In this document: positions 33,150 through 44,429 of the stretch, piece by piece
Numbering within the stretch: position 1 is the first letter of the stretch
How the letters are laid out: every line of letters begins with the position of its first letter
Notes under the pieces: model-generated
Database searches by the model: none
What the model saw: only the letters and a program-made list of their open reading frames with translations
What the model was told of the DNA's origin: nothing
Made by a program: the position numbers and the translations under genes
Assembly (NCBI GenBank): GCA_033557835.1
Contig: JAWQRO010000151.1
Coordinates: 1-52,321 of the forward strand
Source of the DNA: Helochares maculicollis
Taxonomy: Eukaryota > Arthropoda > Insecta > Coleoptera > Hydrophilidae
Direction of reading: 5' to 3'
Length of the DNA stretch: 52,321 bases

Positions 33150-34203
33150 TCTTACTAAACATTTAATAAGTCCCTGGAAACTTAGAAAAACATAAATAGG
33201 AGTACAAAGTGTCTAGATTTTGGAACAGAGCAAACTGGAATTATAGATTTGAATGGATATGGCCTGAAACCTATGAAGTAGGATTTAAAAATATGAATCT
33301 GCGACTGCCAATCAAGGAAGCTGACTGCGTATAAGAGTAGAAATTTCAATTACAGCATCAGCTAATCGTTAACAGACAAACATTTCAATCAAAACCGATG
33401 TGATCCAGAGGTATAGTCGTTGAATCTAGAAGGCTATGAATTTGAAGGCTTTAGAAGTCAACATTCAAACGTAGGAATGACCGAACATGAAAAAAATTTA
33501 AATCTAGAAATCTAAATGTAGGATCTTAAAATTAGAACAAAGGAAGCTACGACTTTTAAATAATCAATATCCATGATTAGGAGAAAGAAATTGCAATTGT
33601 GAAATTTGGAAGCAATGTTGAGTAAATATTTCAAATAGTAATTCTAAGAGCGCAGAAGATCAAATCGACCAAGCATTCCATGGAACTAAGAGTGTATCCA
33701 ACGTTTCATATCCGAGTAGGTGTAAAAATGAATAAAAAACCGAGAAATCTTTAATCTATGATTGTAGAAATCTGAACCTAGGATCTAAAAATCTGAATTT
33801 AAGACCTAAAATGTGGGCCACGAACCTAGAAATCAAGTCTGGAATCTAAAAATCGTAATGTACAAAAACTAATATTAATTATTTTTAAATTTAAAGTATG
33901 AGTCTCTTGGGAATCTGAACCTAGGATCTAGAAATCTGACTTGAAGACCTAAATACCTGAGCCTAGAACCTAGAAAACTGAGTCTGGGATCTAAACATCG
34001 TAGCCAAGAAATACTAAGATTAATGAGTTTTAAATTCAAAGCATGAGTCTCGTGGGAAAATATTTCAATTATGGAATTGGGTAACGATTGTGGCTAAAAA
34101 TTTCAATCAGTAACTCTGTGGGCGCAGAAGATCAAATCGACATAGCATTCCATGGTGCTCAGACTAGATCTAACATTTAATATGTGAGGAGGTGCAAAAG
34201 TGG

Positions 34204-34625
34204 ATAAAAAAATCTAGAAATCTGAATCAATTGTTCTAGAAATCTGCACCTAGGATCTAGAAATCTGCATCTAAGACCTAGAAATCTGAATCTAGGACCT
34301 AGAAATCTGAACCTAGGACCTAGAAATCTGAATCTAGGACCTAGAAATCTGAATCTAGGACGTAGAAATCTGAATCTAGGACCTAGAAATCTAAATCAAG
34401 GACTTAGAAATCTAAATTAAGGACCTAGAAATCTAAATTAAGGACCTAGAAATCTAAATTAAGGACCTAGAAATCTGAATTAAGGACCTACAAATCCAAA
34501 TCTAGGGCATAGAAATCTGAATCTAGGACCCAAAAATATAAATTAAGGACCTAGAAATCTGAATCTAGAACCTAGAAATCCAAATTTAAGACCTGAAAAT
34601 TTGAATCTAGGATCTAAAAATCGTA
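34204..34625. repeat. Tandem array of a 21-bp unit (gaatctaggacctagaaatct)
   Basis: About 19 head-to-tail units step by 21 bp, some differing at only one or two positions (gaatcta/aaattaa variants). Each unit contains cctag and ctagg as small inverted repeats. Similar but looser arrays occur at about 33760-34000. Non-coding. Confidence 0.95.
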
Positions 34626-34859
34626 GTCTAGAAATACAAATATTATTGATTTTTAAATTCACGGTATGAATCGTCAGGGTATAGATTTCAACTATGGAAT
34701 TTGGTAACGATTGAGAGGCAAAATTTCAATCAATAACGTAATGAGAGTAGAAGCGGAAATCGATCTAGGAATGGGTATATGAAGTAACGCAAGGATCATG
34801 ATGGAAACGTAGGAAAGAGATTTGAATGCAGGCATTCCGCGATTTAGGAATTTGAGCCT

Positions 34860-34990
34860 GGAAAAGCGAGGGCCGGCCGGCGGCGACGGTAGGCGTCGGC
34901 GTCGACACCGAAGTCGACGTGCGATCAGCCTTCGCGGTTTCAGGTCGGGACGGTGGATTCGAGTTTGCTGAGGTACGCCGAAGACGCAAC
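34860..34990. other. GC-rich, coding-like block of uncertain nature
   Basis: An abrupt GC-rich block (ggccggccggcggcgacggt followed by aggcgtcggcgtcgac) at the right end of the repeat domain. On the minus strand it is open and would encode a Ser/Thr/Pro-rich segment (ETAKADRTSTSVSTPTPTVA). It could be a low-complexity exon or a CpG-rich promoter/leader of a gene outside the window. No firm splice sites or domain were found. Confidence 0.3.
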
Positions 34991-34999
34991 CGAAACATA

Positions 35000-36400
35000 G
35001 TCCACCTGTTTATAATAAATCGTAAATTCCTGTAAGCTCATCGAGTTAAATCTGAGCCAGCACAACAATATAAATTAGCAGCGATTTCCTGTCTGCGAAA
35101 TACGAAACCAAGTCTACAAGTCTAGAAGAGTATCGGCTTCTATGCAGAATTTGCTTCTTTTGGCCGCCGATTCGAGGATGTTACGTATTAAATGGAAACT
35201 ATACGTGTATTCGGTTGAAATTCAAGGTGTTGCTAGTAGCCGGTTCGATTGAGAATAGATTTTATAAATTTATTTATGTATTTATAAATAAAGGCGTTAT
35301 AAATAAAAATAGTATGGTTGGTTAGCGGCACGCGGGAGCGCGTTTGTTAAAAATTTTGCGCGAGGTTTCGAGACGTGGTGTATTTATTTTTTTTGTCGGT
35401 TCGGATCGCAAATTTTAAGAGAACTGGAATTAGGATGAAGCGTTGCTGCGCAGGTGACCTTGAATAAATTTAAACGCGATAACTTTTGACTGAAAGTTGA
35501 ACAAGATTAAGCGAGGACTGGTAGGAGAAAATTTACGCGATTTTTGTTAGATTTCTTGATGTTCCTTGATTGAATGTAAAGTAGCTCGAGAGGAGCGGAG
35601 AGGAGAATAGAGAAGAGAGGAGAGGCGAGGCGTGTGGGGTGGGTGGTATCTAGGCCATTCGGACTGTTAAAACACATATTGCGGAAAACAGGGAGGTTTT
35701 TCGTTTAACGTAATCGAAGACTCAGCTGTCTGTCTGTGTACATCCATTCCTTCGCATCGCGTTGCGTTACATCGCATCGCATAGCTTCGCATCTCCTTCG
35801 AAACCCAAGCGAGTAACGTGGAGTTGAGTAGAGAGCATTTTATCAACGACACGAGTAGATAGAATCTGATACACATAGCAACGGTTGCTGCGTCAGAACG
35901 CTCTCTGCTATTGGCCGCCATGAAACCTATCAGAGCCAGGATAGCAACTACACTATACAATCGAAACGGTTGCCATATATACGGCTATATTGCGTTCGGT
36001 ATATCTTTAACCGCTTTAAAAAAGCCATCCCATTCAATGATTTCCCATCAGGTAATAAAGAAATCACCTTAGCGATTAGTCGTTTGGTAAATTTCTGATG
36101 GACCGAGGTTTAAACCGCCTTGGTAACAACTAAACTGCGGAATTGGAAACGCTACTTTTTCCTGACCGATATCGACCTGTTTTCGACTAAAAGGAAAATT
36201 TAATCTAACCCCACACGAGGACGGGTCGAGATTTTTTCTTTACCTGGGGCGAACCGAAACTTTCCCATCCTCCCCTCCCCCGTTCTTATTAACGATACGA
36301 TAATAATCGTTACGCATTAATCGAACTGCCAGCTCTATTTTGATTCGCTGCATAATTTGCAGCGTTTCTGCTAGTAGTCGGTCGTCCCCGGCCGAAAACT
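35000..36400. other. Intergenic stretch, mixed composition, no gene seen
   Basis: Contains a purine-rich gagag block at about 35588-35640 and short cgcatcgc repeats near 35753-35790. The minus-strand 97-codon frame at 35667-35960 starts with a hydrophobic segment but has no recognisable domain and runs into those simple repeats. Confidence 0.4.
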
Positions 36401-36409
36401 ACCACTACG

Positions 36410-36550
36410 TTCCCTGATCTTTCACTACGATATAAATTCCCTGAATTTTCACTACGGATTAAATTCCCCGAATACTCGCTATATATTCGCCGAATTCGCT
36501 AAGGAATATTCTTCGAATTTTCACCAAGAAACCAATCTGCCGGACTTTTC
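36410..36550. repeat. Short array of a 27-bp unit
   Basis: ttccctgatctttcacta followed by cgatataaa recurs at 36410, 36437 and 36464 with an exact 27-bp step, then decays. Confidence 0.8.
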
Positions 36551-37099
36551 TACGAATTTCCCCGCACAAATTCCTGGAATCGTTGAAAAAATCGGTACAA
36601 AGACCGAACGCTAAAAACAATTTCCTCCTCGAATAATTAAGATAAAGGACAACAAACAGAACGGCAGATAAAACTTCGATAATTCCGACAAATCTAGGTA
36701 GATTTCGCGGGTATCTAGATCCTCAGACGCCCATAAAGACTTATCGAAAAATATCCTATGCACTTAAAAAATCATTACGCCTCGTAACTCAACGTGTTTT
36801 ACGACATTCTTTTGTTTATTTATTACAAACACTTTTCTATTTTACGCGGTGCGCTTTTTTTATGTCAACGCTAGAAAAAATCTAGAGGTCGATGTATCAC
36901 TAAATTCTCCCCCACCGCCACCGTTTCATTAAAGATTCATAATTTCCAAGTTGAATTTGTGCCAACTTATGCGATTTTAATAGTTTTTATTGGGCCAAAG
37001 TACCGGCACGCCTACTGAGATTATCTCCCATCGCATCCCGTCCAGCCAGAATTGTCTCGATCAACGGTCACCGATTGCCACTGGACCACCCGGTCTGTG

Positions 37100-37800
37100 T
37101 TCCCTAAAGACACCCCTGTCAGAACTTCACCCGCCCGTTTCCACCACAATTTTAGCCCATTCCTCCAAAATATCCACGATTATTCCCGCCTAAGTTACCT
37201 CGTCCACTCCCGCAAAATTTTCGTCCATTCTCGCCAGAATAAACGCCCGCTCCTGCAAGAGTGTGGCTCGTTCCAACCAGAAATTAGCTCTTTCCACCCA
37301 GTGATCCTGGCCCATTCCTGTCAATTCCCTCGTCCATTCCTCTCAGAGCTCGTTACCACCAGAATTTCCGCCCATTCGCACAATTCAGCCTATTTTTATC
37401 AGACCCCCCCCCATTGCCAGAATTCAGCCTATTTCCACCAGAATATCCCCCCATTGCCAGAATTCAGCCTATTTCCACCCACTGCCAGAATTCAGTCTTT
37501 TTCCACCAGAATTCAGCCTATTTCTGCCCATTTCTACTATAATTTGGCCCATTTCCGCTTTAATTCAGCCCATTTGTACCAGAATTCGTCTTATTTCTCC
37601 CAGAATTCATCCTATTTCTGCAAGGATCAGCCCGTTTCTGCCGGAACCAGCCCGTTTCTGCCAGAAACAGCGCATTTCTGCAAGAATGGAACAGCATATT
37701 TCCTCCGGAAATTTCCTCGCCCATTGTGACCAAGGTTCTTCGTCCTTTCCCGTAAGAATTGTCGCCCTCTTCCGCCAGTATTTTCCCTCGCTTATTTCCT
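37100..37800. repeat. Pyrimidine-rich array of a ~21-bp unit (cagaattcagcctatttccac)
   Basis: Degenerate from about 37100 and clear at 37420-37700, with units of 20-21 bp. A 225-codon plus-strand frame (37052-37729) arises because the unit is a multiple of three and lacks stops in that frame. Its predicted peptide just repeats FxQNSxYF/PxFCQ-like text and has no domain. Confidence 0.88.
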
Positions 37801-37849
37801 CGGCCAATCTGTATAAGGTCTCTCGGTCTCTCCGTCAGAATTTGCAGCC

Positions 37850-38350
37850 CTGGCGGGGAGCGACGCCAGGAAATGCGAAAGTAAAAAGAGGCCGCGTTAA
37901 TTTAAAATGTAAAATGCTAAAGCATTTGATTAATTGTACCAATTTCGTCCTGTTAAATTCGTCAATTAGGTAACGGAGCGAAATTCGCCTCGTCAAAACT
38001 CTCGATACGGCCCTGCGACACACAAGCAAATGCGACATTTGACGGCCCGCGATTTCCAAGGTTGTGCACATATTCATAGACCCAGCTATATAATGTGTGA
38101 GTGTATATGTGCATTTAATATATAATTTATGACCCTTTTCTTTAGCTGCGAAGTGTTTTTTTTAATAAGCCGGCCCAGAGACGCACTTCGATTTATAGGT
38201 TATGAACGTGAGGCACGTGTCGCGTTGGCCATATGCAGAGATGTTGCAAAGGCGCGCGGCCATCCGAGGGAGGTGTTTTAGCGAAATTTACTTTGCTTTG
38301 CGCTTCATTCAAAAACGCTACGGTCAATGTAGAAAAACTTTGAATCGCCT
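37850..38350. other. Intergenic stretch, no gene seen
   Basis: No protein domain or RNA gene recognised. Short frames (37686-37973 and 38202-38426 on plus, 37835-38077 on minus) overlap one another and lack support. Confidence 0.45.
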
Positions 38351-38359
38351 CGCTTTAGC

Positions 38360-38650
38360 GCAGTTGCTATTTTTACATTTCCGCATTACCATACGAAGTA
38401 TTGCGATCATGAAACAACTCGGCTAAACGGAGCTCCACGTTTTGATGGAGCCCGAATCCGTTTTGATCATTTTTTGGCATGCCGTCTGCGAGTGTATGTA
38501 AACACAATACCGCTCGGGCCGATTGAGCTGGAAGAATGGTATTTGGCACACTTTTGAGACATGTATACAATTTTCAGCATTTTTCAAGTAAACTAGTCGC
38601 TAAAATAGAGCTATAGAGTTGTGAATTGGTAGACACCTTAAAAGCCGTTA
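38360..38650 (+). mobile_element. Dispersed repeat family, copy B
   Basis: Landmarks match copy A at 9.8 kb: tttttacatttccgcattac, catacgaagtattgcgatcatg, ccacgttttgatgg, tggcatgccgtctgcgagtg, tgtatgtaaacac, atttggcacac, and ttttcaagtaaactagtcgc. Its right end continues into the form seen in copy E (42.6 kb, opposite strand). Confidence 0.7.
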
Positions 38651-41481
38651 AGAGCTAGTGGATGATACAAGGTCTCGATTTGATCGAAGCACTGAGAGTG
38701 ATATTTTCTTAATTTGGAGAGGTTACATAAATAGTATGACTGTAATACAAAGCATTGACTGCCGAACATGTACAAGTAATCGTTTAGGGTTTTTGTGGAA
38801 TATTTTTCCAAATCATCTCGTGTAAGTTAATGATTGTATGGTTTGATTCAATTTGTTCAACAATGCACTTTTTGGTTGACACATCTGCTCAGTTTGTTAA
38901 ATATACTACTGTCATTAAAACATAACAAGACTGTTCCATATAGCTGGTGAGTTGCTTGCCAAAAAGATTAGTTTTTCCTAAGGCTAGCAGCATTTTAGCT
39001 GACATCTGCTGCAAATAGTGTGTCTATATCTTCAGTTATGAGACGCAAAAGATGTAAGCTGCGCCTTCGGCGCAGCCCATTCGAACTTCGCTTTCAACTA
39101 AAATCGCCAACCTAACCTTTTAACATCCAGAAGCATTCCTCTACTAAAAGTGCCAACTAAGACTTTTTATTAAATTAACAGCGGCATATTTCTAAATGTT
39201 AGAAGCTTAGGTTGACGTTTTTAACTGAGAGCGAAGCTCGAATCGGCTGCGCCGAAGGCGCAACCTGCACGTTTATGCGTAATATCGTCCCAAGTCTCTA
39301 ATGTTTATTTAGGCACAAAATTCTTGACTTGTCACGGGTTTCATCAGTAGACGTCGACGCACGGTTGTTCCATCGTCTTCAAAACATTCTCTGCTTTGAA
39401 AACCTTATACCAAACAAACACAATCGCTCTAGATAGAGGATTGTCACCAAATGTCTTCTTCATTATTCAATTTTTGGAGCAACATTTAAGGCAACTTCTT
39501 TGCTTAAATTGTCGTCTCCTGCAAATCGAGAAATGCACTTTTTATTTAAAAGTACATAAGATCCTCCCATAACTTATGATATAGACATACTATTTGACGC
39601 AGATGTCAGCTACAGTGCTACCAACCTTACGAAAAAAAAGTGTCTCACTCAACATTCCCGACAACATTTAATCACTGGCGAAATTGATGGTCATTAAATC
39701 GTCTTTTCACCAACGGATATAGAAAGCGACGCGACTCAATTTGATTTTGTTTATTATTTTGAATTGGCAACTACAATTGAACCTTCGCAAAAGAATAAAA
39801 ATCAATCAAGACAATAAACTTGTCTTTAACGTTTGCAAAAACGTCCAAGCTGCGCCTTCGGCGCAGCCTATTCGAGCTTCGCTCTCAACTAAAATCGTCT
39901 ACCTAAGCTTCTAACATCCAGAAATATTGTGCTGCTAAAAGTGCCCACCAAGACTTTTTGTTAAATAAATTTAAAAAATTGTGTCAACAATACCATCGCT
40001 TCATGCATGAACAAATGAAGCCAAATGATACGAAATAAAAGGACTTAGTTTTAATACAGAAAATCTCTAGGTGATAGAAGCTTATATTGACGCTCTTAAT
40101 TGAGAGCGAAGCTCCAATTGGCTGCGCCAAAGGCACAGCTTACGCTTTTTGCGTAATATCGACTAGATTTCTAATTGTCAATCAACGGGTTTTAGCACCA
40201 AAAGCTTGACTTCCTTTTCGTGGGCTTTGTTAATAAACGTCAACTGACTGTTAGGTCGTTCATCGTCATCAACGCTTTTTCTGCTTTGAAAATCTTATAC
40301 CAATCAAACACACTCGCTCTAGGTAGATAGAATTGTTAATTCTTTTGGGTCGCGAACTACAATCGAATCTTAACATAAGATCAATCAAGACAGTGAAGTT
40401 ATCTTCCAACATCAAAAACGTGTAGCTGCGCCTTCGGCGCAGCCGATTCGAGCTTCGCTCTCAACTAAAATCGTAAACTTAAGCTTATAACATCCAGAAA
40501 CATTGTGCTTCTAAAACTGCCAACGAAGATTTTTTATTAAATTAATTTCAAAGAATTATACTAGCAACACCATTGCTTTAAACTCTAACAAATGGAGCTA
40601 TTGTGATATGAAATAAATGATCTTAGGTGACACTTTTAATCGCGGAATATGCCTGGATGTTAGAAGCTTAGGACGACGCTCTTAAGTGAGAGCGAAGCTC
40701 GAATCGGCAGCGCCGAAGGTGCAGCTTACACGTTTTTGCGTAATATCGACTAGATTTCTAATTGTCCATCAACGGTTTTTAGCACCAAATCATTGACTTC
40801 CTTGTGGGGTTCATTAATAAACGTCGACTGCCGGTTACGTCATTCATCGCCATTAACGCGTTTCCAGCTTTGAAAATCTTATACCAATCAAACACACTCG
40901 CTCTAGATCGAATTGTTTATTCTTTTGGGCCGCGAACTACAATCGAATCTTAACATAAGATCAATCAAGACAGTGAAGTTATCTTTCAACATCAAAAACG
41001 TGTAAGCTGCGCCTTCGGCGCAGCCGATTCGAGCTTCGCTCTCAACTAAAATCGTCAACCAAAGCTTCTGACATCCAGAAATATTGCGCTACTAAAAGTG
41101 TCAACCAAGACCTTTTATTAAATTAATTCAAAAGACTTGTGTCAACAATACCATTGCTTCAGGTATTAACAAATGTTGCTATTATAATATCAAATAAAAG
41201 GTCTTAGGCGACACTTTAAATAGCGGAATGTCTCTTGATGTTAAACGCTTAGGTTGACGCTCTTAATTCAGAGCGAAGCTCGAATCGGCTGCGCCGAAGC
41301 GACCGCTTGCACGCTTTTGCAGATAACTTCATTTTCTTGGTTACTTTTAAATCAAAATTCAATTGCAGTTCACAATTTAAAAGAATTTAAAAAAAATCAA
41401 ATTGAGTGGAGTGGCATGCTTTATCTGTTGTTGACACGATTTAAAGACCATTCATTTCACTAGTAATTAATTGTTATGTAT

Positions 41482-41518
41482 TTAGGGAATTTTGAGTGGT
41501 GACACTCCAATTTTTTTC
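41482..41518 (+). repeat. Third copy of the gagtg/cactc hairpin motif
   Basis: gggaattttgagtggtgaca followed by ctccaattttttt matches the motifs at 10717 and 13389, just left of the last mariner fragment. Confidence 0.45.
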
Positions 41519-41559
41519 GCATGGTTGGAAGCACTGTAGCTGAGAAATGTGCCAAATGT

Positions 41560-41850
41560 ATGCCTATATCTTCAGTTATGGGTTGTGCTTGTGTACTTTT
41601 ATCTAAAAAAGTGCATTATTCTATTTGTAGACGTGGACAAATTCAGCAAAGGAGTTGCATTAAATGTTGCTTCAAAAATTGAATTATGCAAAAGGGATTT
41701 GGTGGCAAAACACTGTCTAGAGCGAGTGTGTTTGGATAGTTACAGTTTTTCAATGCGAAGAACGCGTTCCTTCAAGGAAGTTAATGACTTGGTGCTAAGG
41801 AAATCATTGATTGACAATTAGAGATACAGTCAATATTACGAGCATATCGT
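41560..41850 (+). pseudogene. Mariner transposase N-terminal fragment at the right end of the composite array
   Basis: In one frame it reads MQKGFGGKTLSRASVFG, stop, LQFFNAKNAF, and after further stops LTIRDTVNIT. This corresponds to the first helix-turn-helix region of mariner-type transposases (FGD..LSRAQVFEW.KRF ... LTIREIAEE). Stops and shifts make it dead. The 90-codon frame at 41549-41821 is another frame over the same relic and is not a gene. Confidence 0.7.
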
Positions 41851-41854
41851 TTTA

Positions 41855-42555
41855 GTTCTGAAGATTCTGTTGATCTTCATAGTTAATATTGTCGCTTGAT
41901 ATTATGCAGTATTTTTTTCGTATGCTAAATTTTTCTAACAATATTAGCTTGCTTTAGCTTCAGGTTCTGAATTTTTCTTCCTAATGTATTTTACAGTGAA
42001 AATTCCGTAACTAATAAAATACCTGGGCCTGTTTTATTGAACACATTTCGTGAAATAAAAATAGTAAAGTCGATGTATTTATTTTTTAGAAGATCTTAAT
42101 TGTGTAGTCTATTCTTACTCGGCATAGCAAATTTAGGATGACGTTATTGCAATTTTCTATTAGTTTTTTTAGATAAGGGTTATGGAGTAATTTTAGTAAA
42201 ACTATTAGAATCTGACTTTAGTTACCTGTATGTTTTTATAATAATTGGATAATAGGTGCTGCAGAGAGAATTTTTAAGACTCACACTTGTTCAATCTTTT
42301 AGTCTACTATTTAGGATTGAATGTGTGCATTTTATTACTTTGTAAAACGACTTTATGCGTAATTTCTAGTCAGACATTTTAATGAGCTGTAGCCATACAG
42401 TCAACCAACCAGGCCATACTAATTTTCCATGTATAGATATCCAGCTTCTCAAAAATATTCTAACAGAGATTACATGTCCCTGAAGCTTGTACAAAAATTT
42501 GGAACTAAATATTTTTAAATATCTTCTTATCGCCTATAAAGCAACCTAGATTCAT
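41855..42555. other. AT-rich stretch, nothing recognised
   Basis: No gene or element landmark was seen. Confidence 0.5.
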
Positions 42556-42559
42556 ATGC

Positions 42560-42850
42560 CCAAAAAGGCCACCGAACGAATCGAAATTTTGCAACTATTT
42601 AATCTTAATGGGCTTCTAAGGTGTGTTCAAAATTACAATTCGATAGCTTTATTTTAACGACTAGTTTACTTGAGCAAAATAGAACACTTTTTAGGTTAAC
42701 AGCTACTTCCGGTGATGCGATAGGTCTCATAAGTTGATACAGTACAAACTTTTTGCTTCAATAACCGTATACTAAATTTTAACACTCCAACTCAGACTTC
42801 TTAGGAGCTATCCTATATACAGATACGCACCCAGAAAGTAGGCTGAATTT
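42560..42850 (-). mobile_element. Dispersed repeat family, copy E
   Basis: On the minus strand: caccggaagtagctgttaac, ctcaagtaaactagtcgtta, aaataaagctatcgaattgt and gaacacacctta, in the same order as copies A and B. The conserved atgtaaacac part is decayed here. Confidence 0.55.
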
Positions 42851-42859
42851 TTCGCAACC

Positions 42860-43480
42860 CCAATACGTACTTCTTATAGTAAACAAAATGTAAAAATATA
42901 GGACTTTTCGAAATTCAATCGCTTTATTAAAAAAATCAACAAATTTTTATTTGAGTACAAAGATATCAACGATTTTGACATTCTGATAACGCTGTCCGCG
43001 AAATCGAGATTTCGTATTCGCGATTTTGCCATCTTCGATTCACAATCCTTAATTTTTATTGAAAACTATTTCTTTTTTGGAAGTTAAACATATATTTCAT
43101 GCTCGATTCGCCGCGCCCACTCTTGCATTCAACATCAACATTGTTTTTCTGCTAACAATTTTGTAAATGTTAGTGATAAATATATAAATTGCATTATTCT
43201 AAAAACGACGAGAATTCCTCTACGTTTTTATGCCGACTCTACACGCTCATTGACGCGGCAGTCGGTGTTAAAAAGGCGCCTGTAATTCCGAGGGTATTGA
43301 GGATTTAATTCCGCTTTAGATGAGCGAAAAAAAGCAAATAAATGTTTTTTTAAAAATGAGTTTCCTGGAGGGGTAATGTAGCTGGCGCATTGGCAGGACT
43401 TAACTGGATTTTTCTATGTAAATCGAGAAGACGTTTGTTTGTACAATTTGCCGCGAGGAATTTATAATTAGGGCGAGAAT
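42860..43480. other. Non-coding stretch, nothing recognised
   Basis: AT-rich DNA with no supported feature. Confidence 0.5.
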
Positions 43481-43483
43481 TTG

Positions 43484-43616
43484 GAAAGAAAATTTGCGGG
43501 TCGAAGGAAATTTTGCGGTCTGAAAGAAATGCCGCGGTTTGAAAGGAAATTTGGGGGCTCACCGAAAATTCGAGGTTGTAGAGAAAATGTCGTTCTAAAG
43601 AAAATTGTGCGTCGCA
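43484..43616. repeat. Short 19-bp-period array (gaaagaaaattttgcggtc type)
   Basis: Seven degenerate units start at 43484, 43503, 43522, 43541, 43560 and so on, exactly 19 bp apart. The sequence differs from the 19-bp arrays at 3-7 kb. The minus-strand 70-codon frame is a by-product. Confidence 0.75.
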
Positions 43617-43619
43617 GAA

Positions 43620-44335
43620 GCCTTGCCTTGGTGATTTCTAGTCTTTAATTTAAAGAATCCATATTAAATAGCGCTTATTTCAGGAAAGGCCCGTATTTTA
43701 AAGTCCTTGTACCTTTGAGTGCTTATTTTAGAAACAGTCGCTATTTTAGACAGTCCTTAGAGCAAAATGCAAACTTTATTTTTAATTTAATAAGATCGAC
43801 TAGGGGAGGGGTGGTCGCAGAACATCCCTAAACACAACTTATCCAAAGACGAAATATCCGCGTTAGAGCAACTACCATACATGTGTTAAACTCCGGTAGT
43901 CGCATATTCTCAATGGCTCAAACATTTGTAGACTTGGAAATTCGCGGAATTAACTAACAACAGTCGACAAAATGCAAACAAACTAGTAGTACGATAGTAG
44001 TGTAGTAACGCTACACAGGAATTCTGAGGTTTGTTATTATATTTGATGTAAGGAAATCGGCTAATTATCGGCATTCAAATGAGGTGAAACCGCAGAATAC
44101 CCACAAACACATGTTTGTACGCCGGGTGTGCATGGAATGGCGGCGCGCTTTGTGGAAAAATATGAACGATGCGGGACATGTAGACAGAGAGCGAGATCGA
44201 AGTTGGCTAGGAACTAAGAAGCGCGGAGTACGTGGCGCGAAATTATAAACCGCCAACCAGTTTAGGTCAACTCACGGTAAAAAACCTAGTGGTTTTCTGT
44301 GCAAACTGTCCTGAGGGTTTTGCTTAAAACCTATC
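43620..44335. other. Non-coding stretch, nothing recognised
   Basis: No gene signal. The minus-strand 63-codon frame at 44065-44256 has no recognisable motif. Confidence 0.45.
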
Positions 44336-44348
44336 GTTTTGTCCGTGA

Positions 44349-44424
44349 TTTGACCTGGCATTTTGGATGTTCTGACCTGGCGTTTTGGATGTTCTGACCT
44401 GGCGTTTTGGACGTTCTGACCTGA
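44349..44424. repeat. Three tandem copies of a 22-bp unit
   Basis: gacctggcgttttggatgtt plus ct repeats three times, with a fourth gacctg start. It forms the left edge of the large gtcaggtcag array. Confidence 0.9.
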
Positions 44425-44429
44425 ACTAA

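Larger units (their letters stand above)
30020..34740. repeat. Large degenerate repeat domain built from ctag/gaatct words
   Basis: Over about 4.7 kb, short words such as aatctag, tagaaatctg, ggaatctggagc and aatttcaatc recur with no coding frame. At 30490-31750 a ~235-bp higher-order unit is visible: (t)ataggagcctgc recurs at about 30521, 30757, 30983, 31222, 31457 and 31685, each followed by gatattgaagtctaggcacg-like text. The units have diverged. Confidence 0.85.
38985..41850. mobile_element. Composite array: four long-hairpin units joined to mariner transposase fragments
   Basis: Forward arms starting gctgcgccttcggcgcagcc lie at 39058, 39849, 40425 and 41006. Each is followed by (t/c)attcgagcttcgctctcaac and later by a reverse-complement arm (gagagcgaagctcgaatcgg ...) at about 39230, 40103, 40689 and 41271. 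Arms are about 100-130 bp, with a loop of about 95 bp in later units and shorter in the first. Between units are mariner N-terminal remnants on the minus strand (for example KKTFGDNPLSRAIVFVWYKV at about 39480). A terminal copy at 41560-41850 has the opposite orientation (FGGKTLSRASVF, then LTIRDTVNIT). No complete transposase is present. Confidence 0.85.

Noticed and set aside
41549..41821. 90-codon frame as a gene
   Set aside because: Another frame of the same DNA matches the mariner HTH region with stops, so it is a relic read out of frame.
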